Shown here: positions 9,075 through 18,001 of the stretch, piece after piece | How positions within the stretch are numbered: the first letter of the stretch is position 1 | How the letters are laid out: each line of letters begins with the position of its first letter | From: Nitrospirota bacterium | GTDB taxonomy: Bacteria; Nitrospirota; Nitrospiria; Nitrospirales; Nitrospiraceae | Assembly: GCA_030645475.1 (NCBI GenBank) | Contig: JAUSMA010000060.1 | Span: 310,001 to 374,000, forward strand | Direction: 5' to 3' | Length of the DNA: 64,000 bases | The notes under the pieces: model-generated | Database searches by the model: none | Seen by the model: the letters and a program-made list of their open reading frames with translations, nothing else | Told to the model about the DNA's origin: nothing | Translations under genes and position numbers: made by a program

Positions 9075-9458
9075 ATGATTACAGTCGGACAATTGATGAA
9101 GAAAGATCTCGTGACCGTCGATACGGGCACCTCGGTGATCGAGGCGGCCAAGCTGATGAAGGCCTGCAATGTGGGCAGCGTGCTGATCTCTCATGAAGGT
9201 CGTGTGATTGGCATTGTCACCGAATCGGACATCGTCAGGAAGGTCGTCGGCTCGGACCGTGGCCCCTACTTTATTCCTGTCGAAGACATCATGAGCAGCC
9301 CGATTGTCGGAATCGAAGAACGCTGCCCCCTCACCGAAGCGGCAGACTTGATGAACAGGCACCAGACACGGCACCTCGGTGTGACCAAGGGTGGATCGGT
9401 GGTGGGAATCCTCTCCGTTCGCGATTTACTCCGGCCGGTCTCCATCGACGAATTCTAA
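9075..9458 (+). CDS. Tandem CBS-domain protein
   Basis: The protein has 127 residues from ATG 9075, with GGAGGA 4 bases upstream; the ATG at 9063 overlaps that ribosome site and is rejected. It consists of two CBS motifs only: the first about residues 3-58 (QLMKKDLVTVDTGTSVIEAAKLM, GIVTESDIVRKV), the second about 70-125 (DIMSSPIVGIEERCPLTEAADLM, VVGILSVRDLL). Pairs of CBS motifs bind adenine nucleotides such as AMP, ATP or SAM and act as energy or ligand sensors. No partner enzyme is adjacent, so the target is unknown. Confidence 0.85.
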   Translation: MITVGQLMKKDLVTVDTGTSVIEAAKLMKACNVGSVLISHEGRVIGIVTESDIVRKVVGSDRGPYFIPVEDIMSSPIVGIEERCPLTEAADLMNRHQTRHLGVTKGGSVVGILSVRDLLRPVSIDEF

Positions 9459-9483
9459 ACACTCTGTACTTCACGCACTTTCA

Positions 9484-9530
9484 CTCAGGCCCCTTCCTTC
9501 CGCATATCTTGCGGAAGGAAGGGGCCTGAG
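9484..9530. terminator. Long perfect hairpin between convergent genes
   Basis: A 21-bp perfect stem (9484-9504 with 9510-9530) closes a 5-base loop, TATCT. There is no long T tract on either side. Its position between the ends of the CBS gene and the response regulator gene suggests a bidirectional terminator or mRNA-end stabiliser. Confidence 0.65.
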
Positions 9531-9650
9531 CAGTTTGGAACCTATTAGTTTAGTCCGCCTCAGAACGATTGGGTCACCCCTAGCCTCTGGCCACACACCT
9601 CACGCCGAAACAGCAGCGATTGCGCCTGAATGGCAAAAAGGAAAACCTCG

Positions 9651-10358
9651 TTAGGCTCTCAGTTTGTAGCCGATACCACGCACGGTGACGATGATTTTTG
9701 GGGTAGCTGGATCCGCTTCGATCTTTTGCCGGAGGGAATGGATGTGGACGTCGAGGGCATGTTCTTCCAGGGCAAACCCGTCGCCCCAGACCCGATTGAG
9801 CATTTCCTGACGGGAGAAGGCCCGGCTGGGCGATTCGAGAAATTGACGAAGGATCTGAAATTCTTTCGGAGTCAGATCGACCAATCGACCGTTGACGGTC
9901 ACTTCGTGGCGGTCCAGGTCCATGCGAAGCGCGCCGGCACTATAGTACGTCGTCGATTCCAGGCGAGGCTCACGCCGCCGCAAGATAGCGCGCACGCGGG
10001 CGACGAGCTCACGAGTATTTTGACTGCAGATGACCAGGTCTACGCCTTGGTCATAATCTCGGATACAGTCGTCTTCGGTACAAGGGACCGTCCCCTCTTG
10101 CACCGCGACAATAGGTACGGCAACGAGAGTCTGGAGTTGGCGCAAATTGGCAAGAGTCCTCTGTTGCCGATCGATGATGATCAGCGAGGGCACGGATGTT
10201 CTGGCTGCCGCATAAGCAGCAGACTTGGTCGTCACGACCGTGCTCTGATATCCGCTCGCGTCGAAAGCCTTCTTGAGCGACTGAGCGAATGGCTCAGCCT
10301 CCATGAAGATCAGAATCGTATTCCGCGCGACGGTCATCGGTGGTGGTGTAGCCAACAT
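9651..10358 (-). CDS. OmpR/PhoB-family response regulator with atypical receiver
   Basis: About 235 residues from ATG 10358; ATG 10337 is also possible and fits the predicted transcript start better. The N-terminal half is a receiver domain with a candidate phosphoacceptor Asp in LIIIDRQQR. The acidic pair near the start is E-A-E (FMEAEPF), and the conserved Lys before RELVARVRA is absent (VICSQNTRELVARV). The C-terminal half is a normal winged-helix domain: LTPKEFQILRQFLESPSRAFSR, then VDVHIHSLRQKIE-like recognition region and a TVRGIGYKL end. It lies divergent from the pstS-like gene and has a Pho-like box in its own promoter. A PhoB-like regulator that controls itself is a good hypothesis. 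No histidine kinase is adjacent. Confidence 0.8.
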   Translation of the reverse strand: MLATPPPMTVARNTILIFMEAEPFAQSLKKAFDASGYQSTVVTTKSAAYAAARTSVPSLIIIDRQQRTLANLRQLQTLVAVPIVAVQEGTVPCTEDDCIRDYDQGVDLVICSQNTRELVARVRAILRRREPRLESTTYYSAGALRMDLDRHEVTVNGRLVDLTPKEFQILRQFLESPSRAFSRQEMLNRVWGDGFALEEHALDVHIHSLRQKIEADPATPKIIVTVRGIGYKLRA

Positions 10359-10367
10359 TACGAGGTG

Positions 10368-10421
10368 ACTATAGACCGGACATGAAAAAATCATCGTTAG
10401 GGTGGTGTTAACTGTCGGTAA
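10368..10421 (-). promoter_or_regulatory. Triple Pho-box promoter of the response regulator
   Basis: On the minus strand TTAC (10421-10418), TAAC (10410-10407) and TAAC (10399-10396) are spaced exactly 11 bases apart. A -10 element, TATAGT, lies at 10373-10368, 22 bases after the last repeat. The arrangement suggests activation by a PhoB-type protein and possible autoregulation. Confidence 0.6.
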
Positions 10422-10467
10422 ACTCCTACACCTCAAGACAAATTGTGCACCCTCATGACTGCCTGGA

Positions 10468-10522
10468 GTTAACGCCGAGTTAACATATCGTTGACCTGGC
10501 AGAAACCTCTGGTTTTTATAAC
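10468..10522 (+). promoter_or_regulatory. Triple Pho-box promoter of the pstS-like gene
   Basis: GTTAAC (10468), GTTAAC (10479) and GTTGAC (10490) are consecutive 11-bp repeats. TATAAC at 10517-10522 is a good -10 element, 21 bases past the last repeat, and no -35 box is needed or seen. This is the clearest example of the motif in the window. Confidence 0.65.
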
Positions 10523-10569
10523 AATAGGATTAGGTACCGTGAAGCAATACTTGATTGGAGCAATGATTG

Positions 10570-11610
10570 ATGGAATATCGCCGATGGATCCTCTGGTCCC
10601 CTCTCATCGTTCTTGGCTTATCGCTCGGACTTGGGTTCGAGGCGTTGGCTCAAGTTCGACCGGAACTAGACCCTCAGATTCCCGCCTACGCCGCTCAGGA
10701 ACAGATTTCCGGGAAGCTCACGGCCGCCGGCTCCGACACGATGAAACCGTTGATCGACGCATGGGTCGGCGATCTTTCTCGCCGGCATCCCGGGATGAAA
10801 ATTACCGCGACAGGAGCGGGATCAGAAACAGGTCTGGAGGCTCTCCTCGCACATCAGACCGAGATCGCCGCGATGTCCCGGCGCATGACGGCTGCAGAGA
10901 TCTCTGTATTCGTCAAGGAATACGGCTACGAACCGACTGAAGTTCCCGTCGCAAACGATGCATTGGCCATCTTCGTTCACAGGGACAATCCGATTACCGG
11001 TTTGTCCCTGGACGAATTGGATGCCATGTTCTGCCGCGAACGGCGGCGCGGCTTGAGTTACGCCGTTGACTCCTGGGGACTCGTTGGACTGATGGACGAA
11101 TGGTTTGACGCTCCTATTCGACTCCATGGACGGAACGGGAAATCCGGCACGAGTTACCTCTTCAGAGAAGAAGTCTGCAAAGGCGGGACGTTTCGCCCTC
11201 AGTTGATCAACGCCCAAGGATCTGCGTCAGTGGTGCTGGACCTGGTCAAGGACCCGCAAGGCATCGGGTTTAGCGCAATCGGTTACCGGACTTCGATGGT
11301 GAAACCCGTTCCGATTGCTTCAGTGAAGGGTGGCCGCTACATCGAGCCGAACTTCCAAACGGCCATGGATGGGTCGTACCCCTTGAGGCGCAACCTCTAT
11401 CTCTATATCGCCAGGCCGCCTAAGACTGCACCGTCGCAGGCCTTGACGGAACTCGTGCGGTTTGCCCTGAGCCAACAAGGCCAGCAACTCGCACTCGATC
11501 ACGGATATTTTCCGCTGTCCCTGGCTGAACTGACACGACTCACATCCAAATGGTCCGGCTCTGTCAAAGCGGTTCAACTTGAGTCGCCTGGCCGTCCGAT
11601 CAGCGAGTAA
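10570..11610 (+). CDS. PstS-like phosphate-binding protein
   Basis: The protein has about 346 residues; TTG at 10567 is an alternative start. A signal peptide (residues 1-28, ending FEALAQ) directs it to the periplasm. PstS/SphX-family features follow: LTAAGSDTMKPLIDAWVGD at the first phosphate-binding loop, SRRMTAAEI, a second loop with GRNGKSGTSYLFRE, and VLDLVKDPQGIGFSAIGYR before the C-terminal domain. It should bind phosphate and deliver it to a Pst ABC transporter, but pstC, pstA and pstB are not adjacent. It may instead be a free-standing scavenging or sensing protein. The upstream triple repeat supports induction under phosphate limitation. Confidence 0.85.
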   Translation: MEYRRWILWSPLIVLGLSLGLGFEALAQVRPELDPQIPAYAAQEQISGKLTAAGSDTMKPLIDAWVGDLSRRHPGMKITATGAGSETGLEALLAHQTEIAAMSRRMTAAEISVFVKEYGYEPTEVPVANDALAIFVHRDNPITGLSLDELDAMFCRERRRGLSYAVDSWGLVGLMDEWFDAPIRLHGRNGKSGTSYLFREEVCKGGTFRPQLINAQGSASVVLDLVKDPQGIGFSAIGYRTSMVKPVPIASVKGGRYIEPNFQTAMDGSYPLRRNLYLYIARPPKTAPSQALTELVRFALSQQGQQLALDHGYFPLSLAELTRLTSKWSGSVKAVQLESPGRPISE

Positions 11611-11646
11611 TTTTTCATTTCTCGTCGTGAGGAAAAGACTACCTGC

Positions 11647-12348
11647 ATGAAACGATCGCTTGCATTCTTTCGCTTCCATGCATGGCTCGCTCTTGGATTC
11701 ACGGCGTTCGTCGGCTGTTCATCAGGGCAATTTCCGACCCTCACCATCTATGAGACGCCGAACGCGTTCGTTCGACTCCAAGCCGATCCCTCTGTTGGAC
11801 AGAATAGCGGACACAGCCATCCGGCCGACATATCAACCGAGCGTATGGCGGCAGTCCTGCGAGGTATCGTGATCCAAGAGCCGCTGGTGCGATTGCCACT
11901 CTACGACGACTTGAGTATTCCGCGCCGGCACCGAGCGTTCGACGAGGATGCTGTCCTCTTTTGGGCTCCGTTGCTGAGCCTGGCCATCGGCAAGGCTACG
12001 CCCGAGGAAGTGGTCACGTTCTACCAGTCCCGGCATGTGTCAGGCGTCAAACGCGAAGTCACGTCAGGCGGGATGTTTCTGGATGGAGAGGACCTGCATG
12101 TCTTGCTGAGCAACAATCGGTCGGACACCCATACCACTGCCGATACCACCGTAGCCGATACAGAGGATGACAGACTAACTCCCCTTCGCTCTCTGACCCC
12201 CCAGAAAGGGACATTGCGGTTCGAGCCACCGGAGTTTCAGCGATCGACAGATTCCTTCGGAGTCGGGAAGCTGCTCAAATGGGATAGGCGCGAGCTGATC
12301 ATTCAGGTGCACCGCCTGCCCGTGAAGCCAGTCTCTACGGCGCCGTAG
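11647..12348 (+). CDS. Lipoprotein of unknown function
   Basis: The protein has 233 residues. The N-terminus is basic (MKRSLAFFRF), followed by a hydrophobic stretch ending in the lipobox AFVGCSS, cysteine near residue 24. The mature part contains FDEDAVLFWAPLLSLAIGKATPEEVVTFY and a low-complexity Thr/Asp-rich linker (about residues 160-175). No family is recognised. It lies 36 bases after the pstS-like gene on the same strand, so the two are probably co-transcribed and share phosphate control. Confidence 0.65.
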   Translation: MKRSLAFFRFHAWLALGFTAFVGCSSGQFPTLTIYETPNAFVRLQADPSVGQNSGHSHPADISTERMAAVLRGIVIQEPLVRLPLYDDLSIPRRHRAFDEDAVLFWAPLLSLAIGKATPEEVVTFYQSRHVSGVKREVTSGGMFLDGEDLHVLLSNNRSDTHTTADTTVADTEDDRLTPLRSLTPQKGTLRFEPPEFQRSTDSFGVGKLLKWDRRELIIQVHRLPVKPVSTAP

Positions 12349-12385
12349 AACTCCATCCGTTGCAATCTCTCCCTGCCGAAACCGC

Positions 12386-13819
12386 TTAAAAACTCCACTG
12401 AAGCTGAAATCGGACCAAGTTGCCTGACTGAAGCTGATAGGGGGTCTGGATACAAGCCGGCGCCCCTATCCCCAGAGAATTGTCGGCACAGGATGCGGGA
12501 GTCGCGGACGAGTCTGCTGACGTCCGCTGTGTCCAGGTATACTCCAACGTCAGTTCGAGCGCCTGATTGAACCGATACTCCAAGCCAACCTCCACCTCCC
12601 GCACCGTATTCTTCGGAGCATTCGCTTCGTGCTTCTTCGCGCCATAATATTCCTGCGCGCGGACAAACGGCATGACGCTCTCACAGAGACTTTCACAACG
12701 GTAGTTATAGAACAACTGAAGATATCCCCCCCGGAGGGTGCCGCTTGTGACCTCTGTCCTGGCTCGGTTCAATTCAGGGCCCCGCCCGATCGTGTATTCC
12801 CCTTGAAGACCGAAGGGCTGGGGAAAGAGCACGAAGTGCCAGGCGACCCGCTCGTCCAGATAATTTCCACCGTTTCTCAGAATTGGCGAAAACCCTCCCA
12901 ACACCTGCTCGTTGGGAACTCCTGCGAGAGGCACCACCGGCGCCGTCGAAACGTTGAATTGTCCGGTATAGGCATCCATACCGACCTGAAACATTTGTCC
13001 ATTGGGGAACTCCATCGGATACATGGAGTGGAATACGACGTGCTTGTCCTTGTTCGCATCGCGCTTGTTAGCCGTCTGCCCATTATAAACGCCGATGCCG
13101 AGCATGCCGTAATCACCTGAGCCCTTGAGTCCGCTGTCTACGAGACGACGGAATCGTTCTCGCACATGTGTCGGCGCATAGTAGAGAAACAGGCCGAGGT
13201 CCCGTTCATTGTTTTGGGCGCTGTTGATCGCATCGTTCCGGTCTAGGCCCAGGCGGTTCTGACTGGACTGCATGTTCTCGAACCCAAACGGCACCTTCGA
13301 CAGTCCGGCCCTGATTCGCCATTCCTTGTTTTCCGTGAGAAAGAGATCGGCATACCAGTCACGTAACGTGACAGTCTGTTCGGTCCCGGCCAAGAGACTG
13401 GCAAACTCCGGTTGGACATAGATGAACACACGCTCATGCGGTTGTCCGCTGACGATCACACGAGCCCGGCGCAAGAAGAACTCATCGTTCTTTCCGATCG
13501 AGCGGTCTCCCTGCTGATTGATCAACAGATTATTATTGGTGGAGTTGTTATAGCGGAATTGGGTATAGCCACGTATGCTGATTTTTTCGTACCAGCGCTC
13601 TCGAATCGGCACATCGCCGACTCCCCGACTTTCCTCGAACTCCTTGACCTGCCGCTTTTCCTCATCGGCCTTGAGCTGAACCCACTGATCGACCGTGATT
13701 TGCTTGTTTTCCAACAGGAGATCTTCAAGTTTTCCTGCATATCCATCCGATGCCCCGAACAGGATCGATGCGATGAGGCCTCCTGCCAGACAGACTGCAC
13801 GACTCAATCCGATTTTCAT
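12386..13819 (-). CDS. OprO/OprP-type outer-membrane porin
   Basis: The protein has 477 residues. It has a signal peptide (residues 1-28, ending DGYAG), a short helical coiled segment around residues 30-65 (LLLENKQITVDQWVQLKADE), then a long beta-barrel with many aromatic strand ends and a terminal Phe (FQLQWSF), as in outer-membrane porins. Diagnostic stretches are GYTQFRYNN, FFLRRARVIVSGQ, YVQPEF and DWYADLFLT followed by RAGLSKVPFGFENMQSS, matching the phosphate-selective porin O/P family. OprO and OprP carry phosphate or polyphosphate in Pseudomonas; here anion or phosphate uptake is inferred. GGAGGGCGG precedes the ATG. The Pho-like lattice upstream supports the assignment. Confidence 0.85.
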   Translation of the reverse strand: MKIGLSRAVCLAGGLIASILFGASDGYAGKLEDLLLENKQITVDQWVQLKADEEKRQVKEFEESRGVGDVPIRERWYEKISIRGYTQFRYNNSTNNNLLINQQGDRSIGKNDEFFLRRARVIVSGQPHERVFIYVQPEFASLLAGTEQTVTLRDWYADLFLTENKEWRIRAGLSKVPFGFENMQSSQNRLGLDRNDAINSAQNNERDLGLFLYYAPTHVRERFRRLVDSGLKGSGDYGMLGIGVYNGQTANKRDANKDKHVVFHSMYPMEFPNGQMFQVGMDAYTGQFNVSTAPVVPLAGVPNEQVLGGFSPILRNGGNYLDERVAWHFVLFPQPFGLQGEYTIGRGPELNRARTEVTSGTLRGGYLQLFYNYRCESLCESVMPFVRAQEYYGAKKHEANAPKNTVREVEVGLEYRFNQALELTLEYTWTQRTSADSSATPASCADNSLGIGAPACIQTPYQLQSGNLVRFQLQWSF

Positions 13820-13881
13820 CCGCCCTCCGCAGCTCAGAAATGTACCAGGACATATTGCTGGGAGCAGAATAGGAATCGGGG

Positions 13882-13918
13882 ATTACAGACAGGTTACGGC
13901 TAGGTCCGGTAACGGTTA
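13882..13918 (-). promoter_or_regulatory. Pho-box-like lattice before the OprO/P porin
   Basis: On the minus strand TAAC (13918), GGAC (13907), TAAC (13896) and TAAT (13885) lie at exact 11-base steps, three of the four matching the TAAC core. No convincing -10 is seen at the expected distance. Confidence 0.45.
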
Positions 13919-13957
13919 ACTTGCCAGAAGGATGGGGGTGAATGGTTGGTTGGTCGG

Positions 13958-15358
13958 TCAGCTGGTGCTGCGAAGAAGTTGGCTACAGCTCCTGACCAAC
14001 GACTGTAACCACGTTGGTGGGGAGGCCATGGCCTCGGCATCAAGCGGCGTGGAGGGGGCCAGCTGATCGAGCCGCACGGCCACATCGCGATACTGTCGGC
14101 TCTCACGGCTGATCGTTCGATAGTACTCGACGGCCTCTTGGGACCGTCCCATGGATTCCAGCGTCCTTGCGTAGAGATACCGGAGCGAGACCAGGTCCTG
14201 CGGCGATCCAGACGGACGGTCAAGCGCCGTGCGAAAAGCGGCCAGCGCATCCTCGTACCGACCGATCGCCTTCAAGCAGAGTCCTTTCTGCCCGAGTGCT
14301 TTGATGCCCCATACTCCATCGTCCGTCAGCCGGTCCAAGAGTGCGAGGGCCTGAGAAAACTCTCCCGCCTGTTTCAATGAAAGGGCCTTGCGGTAGAAAG
14401 ATGCGGGATCAGGCGAAGATGCCGGGTTTGTGCTCGGCGAGGATCCCTTCGGCTCAGACCGCACTAAAGTCTGTGCGGCCACCTCCTCCGCTTCCGCCTC
14501 GAGTTCGCTCAGGCTCGGCTCGATCGTGTCAGGAATTGCCCGAAACGGCAGAAATCCGTTCTTGTCACGGACACGTGCGGCATCGAGAACGACCTGTGCC
14601 GTGATCATTTCGACCTGTGCGGCATACCCATACACCAACGCATGGTCACAGAGCTGATTGATCAGCCGGGGAACCCCGCCGGTCAACGCAAAGACTTTCA
14701 AACAGGCAAGTCTGGAAAACAACGGCCTCCGTCCACCGGCTATGTGAACTCGATGGGCGATATAGGCAATGACCTCCTCCTTGGCCAGCGGCTCGAGCGC
14801 ATATTCCACTGCGATGCGCTGGGCGAACTGTTCCATCCCAGGCCCTTCTAAGAGATCTCGAAGCGCGGGTTGTCCCGACAGCAGAATCTGCAACGAACGC
14901 CGCCGCCCATCGTTCAGGTTCGAGAGCAGGCGCAGTTCTTCCAGCATCACCGATCCGACGTTCTGGGCCTCGTCGAGAACCAGCAAAACACGCCGTCCGG
15001 CAGCCTGCTCCCCCTCGAGAAACCTCCCGAACTCATGATAGAGCTCCACTTCGCTCTTGCCTTTCGTCTCCAGGCCGAAAGATGCCGTAATCCAAGGCAT
15101 GAGCCCGCCCAACCCCTCATGCGTATTCGCCAACAGGCCGATCGTCCATTGATGGCGCGATTGCTCCAACAAACGGTTCAGAAGCGTGGTTTTCCCTGTG
15201 CCCGGATGACCGGTGATCACGATAAAGGCGGAACCGTTGACCAGTCCATATTCCAGCAGGCTCAGCGCCATCTTGTGCTTGGATCCCAGGAAGAGAAATC
15301 CGGGGTCCGGCAGCAGCGTGAACGGTTTGATCTGCAGCCGATAATAGGTTTCGTACAT
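13958..15358 (-). CDS. Exosortase-system ATPase (ExeA/GspA-like) fused to TPR domain
   Basis: The protein has 466 residues. It begins MYETYYRLQIKPFTLLPDP, typical of ExeA-like AAA ATPases and of the ATPase found in PEP-CTERM/EPS clusters. Walker A is TGHPGTGKTTLLNR (about residues 49-62), Walker B is VLLVLDEAQNV, and a sensor segment LLSGQPALRDLL follows. Residues about 270-320 form a linker. Residues 325-430 add tetratricopeptide-like repeats (FYRKALSLKQAGEFSQALALL, GRYEDALAAFRTALD, GRSQEAVEYYR). GAGG lies upstream of the ATG, 7 bases after the kinase gene. It is last in the EPS export operon and probably drives assembly or regulation of EPS export. Confidence 0.85.
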   Translation of the reverse strand: MYETYYRLQIKPFTLLPDPGFLFLGSKHKMALSLLEYGLVNGSAFIVITGHPGTGKTTLLNRLLEQSRHQWTIGLLANTHEGLGGLMPWITASFGLETKGKSEVELYHEFGRFLEGEQAAGRRVLLVLDEAQNVGSVMLEELRLLSNLNDGRRRSLQILLSGQPALRDLLEGPGMEQFAQRIAVEYALEPLAKEEVIAYIAHRVHIAGGRRPLFSRLACLKVFALTGGVPRLINQLCDHALVYGYAAQVEMITAQVVLDAARVRDKNGFLPFRAIPDTIEPSLSELEAEAEEVAAQTLVRSEPKGSSPSTNPASSPDPASFYRKALSLKQAGEFSQALALLDRLTDDGVWGIKALGQKGLCLKAIGRYEDALAAFRTALDRPSGSPQDLVSLRYLYARTLESMGRSQEAVEYYRTISRESRQYRDVAVRLDQLAPSTPLDAEAMASPPTWLQSLVRSCSQLLRSTS

Positions 15359-15365
15359 CTATCCG

Positions 15366-16202
15366 TTACCTCGAACTTGTCATGAGAAGGTCGTTCGCCC
15401 GACGCTTCGTGAGTGCCCCTCGGCCGGATTTATTCAAGATGCCGCCAAGGACCGGCACGCTTCCCTTGAGCAGCCCCATGGCCCGCTTCACATCCGTCGA
15501 GGCCGTCCGGCCTTCTTCGACGACCAGGAGCAGCGCATCGATGTGTGGAACGAACCCCAGGACATCGGCGCGCGATAACAGCGGCGGCAAGTCGAATACC
15601 AGAAGCCTTGCGGGATACCGGTGCTTCAGTTCCTCCACCAACACCGCCATCTTGGGCGAGGCGAGAGCCTCTGCGGAATTCGCGATCACGCGTCCGCCTG
15701 GAAGAAACACGAACCGGCCGATCCCGGGGTGAATCAACAGCTGTTCGAGCGGCACCTCGTCAAAGAGATGCTCGGTCAAGCCGGGACAGCTATCCATACC
15801 GAAGGCCTCGTGAACGGCCGGCCGATGCATGTCGGCATCGACGAGCAGAACCGTGTGAGCCAAATCCATCGCCAGCGCCAGTGACAAATTCACCGCCGTG
15901 AGCGTTTTTCCTTCGTGTGGAGTCGGACTCGTCACGCCCAATACATTCCACCCGTTCTGACGGCATTGTTTCACGACCTGTGTTCGCAGCATTTTAAAGG
16001 CGTCGACAAAGGCGCCTCCTTCGAACCCGGAAATCAGCCGTTGGGTCCGCATCGTCTCATCGGTGAGTTCAACGGTTTTCGTCGAGGTATAGACGATGGG
16101 CGGGGGCACCGGTCGGGACGCGCCGGCTTGCCGCCTCTGAGGCGGTACCTCCGATCCATGCTCTTGCTTGAACCGTTCTAGCCCCTGTTGCAAATAGTCC
16201 AT
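15366..16202 (-). CDS. CpsD/CapB-like tyrosine-kinase-family ATPase
   Basis: The protein has about 278 residues from ATG 16202, preceded by AAGGGGAAC; the longer frame overlaps the previous gene. After a short linker the P-loop region reads VTSPTPHEGKTLTAVNLSLALA, followed by Walker A' VLLVDADMHRPAVHEAFG and DLPPLLSRADVLGF. These are features of BY-kinase and ParA-like partners of Wzz proteins. It has no obvious C-terminal tyrosine cluster, so it may regulate by ATP binding more than by autophosphorylation. It follows the Wzz-like gene, its usual partner. The pair should control EPS chain length and export at the inner membrane. Confidence 0.87.
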   Translation of the reverse strand: MDYLQQGLERFKQEHGSEVPPQRRQAGASRPVPPPIVYTSTKTVELTDETMRTQRLISGFEGGAFVDAFKMLRTQVVKQCRQNGWNVLGVTSPTPHEGKTLTAVNLSLALAMDLAHTVLLVDADMHRPAVHEAFGMDSCPGLTEHLFDEVPLEQLLIHPGIGRFVFLPGGRVIANSAEALASPKMAVLVEELKHRYPARLLVFDLPPLLSRADVLGFVPHIDALLLVVEEGRTASTDVKRAMGLLKGSVPVLGGILNKSGRGALTKRRANDLLMTSSR

Positions 16203-16225
16203 CAGCCGTTCCCCTTCTCTCCCGC

Positions 16226-18001
16226 TCAGCCAAGTTTTCTCATGATCGTGTACCACAACACATCCAGAGGCATCCATGTCAGGTGGAGGACGACTGCGCC
16301 AACCACCAGCACGCCGAGTCCGGCAAGACCGACAACCGCTCGGCGGCGTCCAAGCTGCGCCACTTCGTCTTCAGACGGCAGATAGGGAATCACACCTAAC
16401 GGGAGCATCCCCATGGCGCGACCAAGCTGGTCGGACGTATGGATCGTGCGATCCACATTGTCCGCAACGACGCCGGTTCCTACTCCTCCGGCGACGGCGA
16501 GAAACGCACCCAGCAGCAGAATCGCCATCCGGTTGGGGCGGTCGGGCTTCTCCGGCAACTCCGGCGGATTGATCAGCGAGAACCGCTCCCCTTTTCGTTG
16601 CACTTCCAATTCACCGGAGACCTGAGCTTCCATTAAGCGAGAGGTAATCTCCTGGTATTTGCGCACAGAATTTTCACGATCCCGCAGTAGGTCAAGATAC
16701 TCGGGCTCGATCGTCGGTGTCGTCTCCACTCGCTTGGCGTATTCGGCCATTCGCTGTTTCAGATCTACCCGTGCCTTTTCCAGAGATTGCAGTGACGCCG
16801 TCGTCGATGCCAACTGCGACTGAATGTTGATATAGGCAGGATTCTCTGGCTTCACGGTGAGCGGTTTTGGCGGCCTGGCTACTGCGGCCTGCAGTTCTCG
16901 TTCGAGCGAGGCGACGACATTCTGAGCTTTCACCACATCGGGATGCGAGGCCTCCATCCGTTCACGCAATGCCGCGAGCGACGCCTGCTCCGCTGTCAGA
17001 CGCTTCGATAGTTCCTCACGCCCATCCGTCGCGCCTGGTTCCTTCTCAAGCGACGACAGCTCCTGTTTCATCTTGATGAGATCGGGATGCTCTGGTTCGA
17101 GGTAGGCCGATGCGCTGGCATATTGGGCGCGCAGCGCCTTCAAGCGCTCGCTCGTATCCAGCATCCGGTCGCCGCTCGCATTGATGAGAGGGGTATGCGG
17201 CTTCAGCGTGGCCAGCTCTCCTTCCAGGTAGGTCTTTCGTTCTTTCAAGCTTCTGATCTCGCGGTCGCTATCGATGACTTCCCGTTGAGTCGAACTCATG
17301 AGCTGCATATTCAGTTGCACCAGTTCGGGAAGCGCACCGGCGGCTCGCTGTTTCACCCCCGCCAGCTTGCCTTCCAGATCCTGGATATGATGCGAAAGAC
17401 TCTCGGCCTCGCGCTTCAAGAACGCGGTGGTTTCCTGCGCATGCCGTTCGCGGGTCTTGAGATTTTCACCCAGGAATAAGCTGGTCAGCTCATTCGCTAC
17501 CTTCTGTGCCAGTTCAGGGCTCTCGCCATCGTACGACAGTGTAAAGGCAATCGTCGCCTGGGTGGGATTCTGTGTGCGCTTATCGATGACCTTCACGTTC
17601 ATCACGTCGATCTGGATGTCCTTGACGAAACGAGCGAGAACTTCTTCCGTCGGGTTCCGCTTCCGAAGATCCTTGTAGAGGCCATATTGCTCGACGATGT
17701 GCCACAAGGTCGAACGGCTCAAGACTTGCTGCTTGATCGTCTCGATACGCTGATCGGCGTAGGTTGCAATGGCCGATCGGACGAGATCGGGTGGAATTTC
17801 CTGCTCTTCGATGAGAATCGTCGCAGTCGACCGATATACCGCCGGCAGCAGAAACGCCAGCGCGGCGCTGGCCGCCAAGAGCGACGCGGCGACCATGAGA
17901 ATCAAGGTCTTGCGCCGGCGCAGCAATGCCAGATAGTCATAGAGATCTTTTGCCGGAGCGTCCATCGTTCTTGTCGCCTGAGGCGCACGGCCGCTGCTCA
18001 T
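16226..18001 (-). CDS. Wzz/GNVR-type chain-length co-polymerase
   Basis: The protein has about 591 residues. Start 18001 overlaps the preceding stop as ATGA. Transmembrane segments lie near residues 32-54 (ILMVAASLLAASAALAFLLP), 495-517 (MAILLLGAFLAVAGGVG) and near the C-terminus (AVVGLAGLGVLVVGAVV). The periplasmic part starts with STATILIEEQEIP and is largely coiled coil (about residues 160-460). The EPEYLDLLRDRENSVRKYQEITSRLMEA segment matches GNVR-type polysaccharide co-polymerases of exosortase-linked EPS clusters. It works with the kinase-like protein encoded next to it. The third C-terminal helix is an extra compared with simple Wzz proteins. Confidence 0.88.
   Translation of the reverse strand: MSSGRAPQATRTMDAPAKDLYDYLALLRRRKTLILMVAASLLAASAALAFLLPAVYRSTATILIEEQEIPPDLVRSAIATYADQRIETIKQQVLSRSTLWHIVEQYGLYKDLRKRNPTEEVLARFVKDIQIDVMNVKVIDKRTQNPTQATIAFTLSYDGESPELAQKVANELTSLFLGENLKTRERHAQETTAFLKREAESLSHHIQDLEGKLAGVKQRAAGALPELVQLNMQLMSSTQREVIDSDREIRSLKERKTYLEGELATLKPHTPLINASGDRMLDTSERLKALRAQYASASAYLEPEHPDLIKMKQELSSLEKEPGATDGREELSKRLTAEQASLAALRERMEASHPDVVKAQNVVASLERELQAAVARPPKPLTVKPENPAYINIQSQLASTTASLQSLEKARVDLKQRMAEYAKRVETTPTIEPEYLDLLRDRENSVRKYQEITSRLMEAQVSGELEVQRKGERFSLINPPELPEKPDRPNRMAILLLGAFLAVAGGVGTGVVADNVDRTIHTSDQLGRAMGMLPLGVIPYLPSEDEVAQLGRRRAVVGLAGLGVLVVGAVVLHLTWMPLDVLWYTIMRKLG

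Noticed and set aside
10396-10495. CRISPR-like or phase-variable tandem repeat
   Set aside because: The units are 4-6 conserved bases on an 11-bp lattice with variable spacers; this is a regulator binding pattern, not an array.
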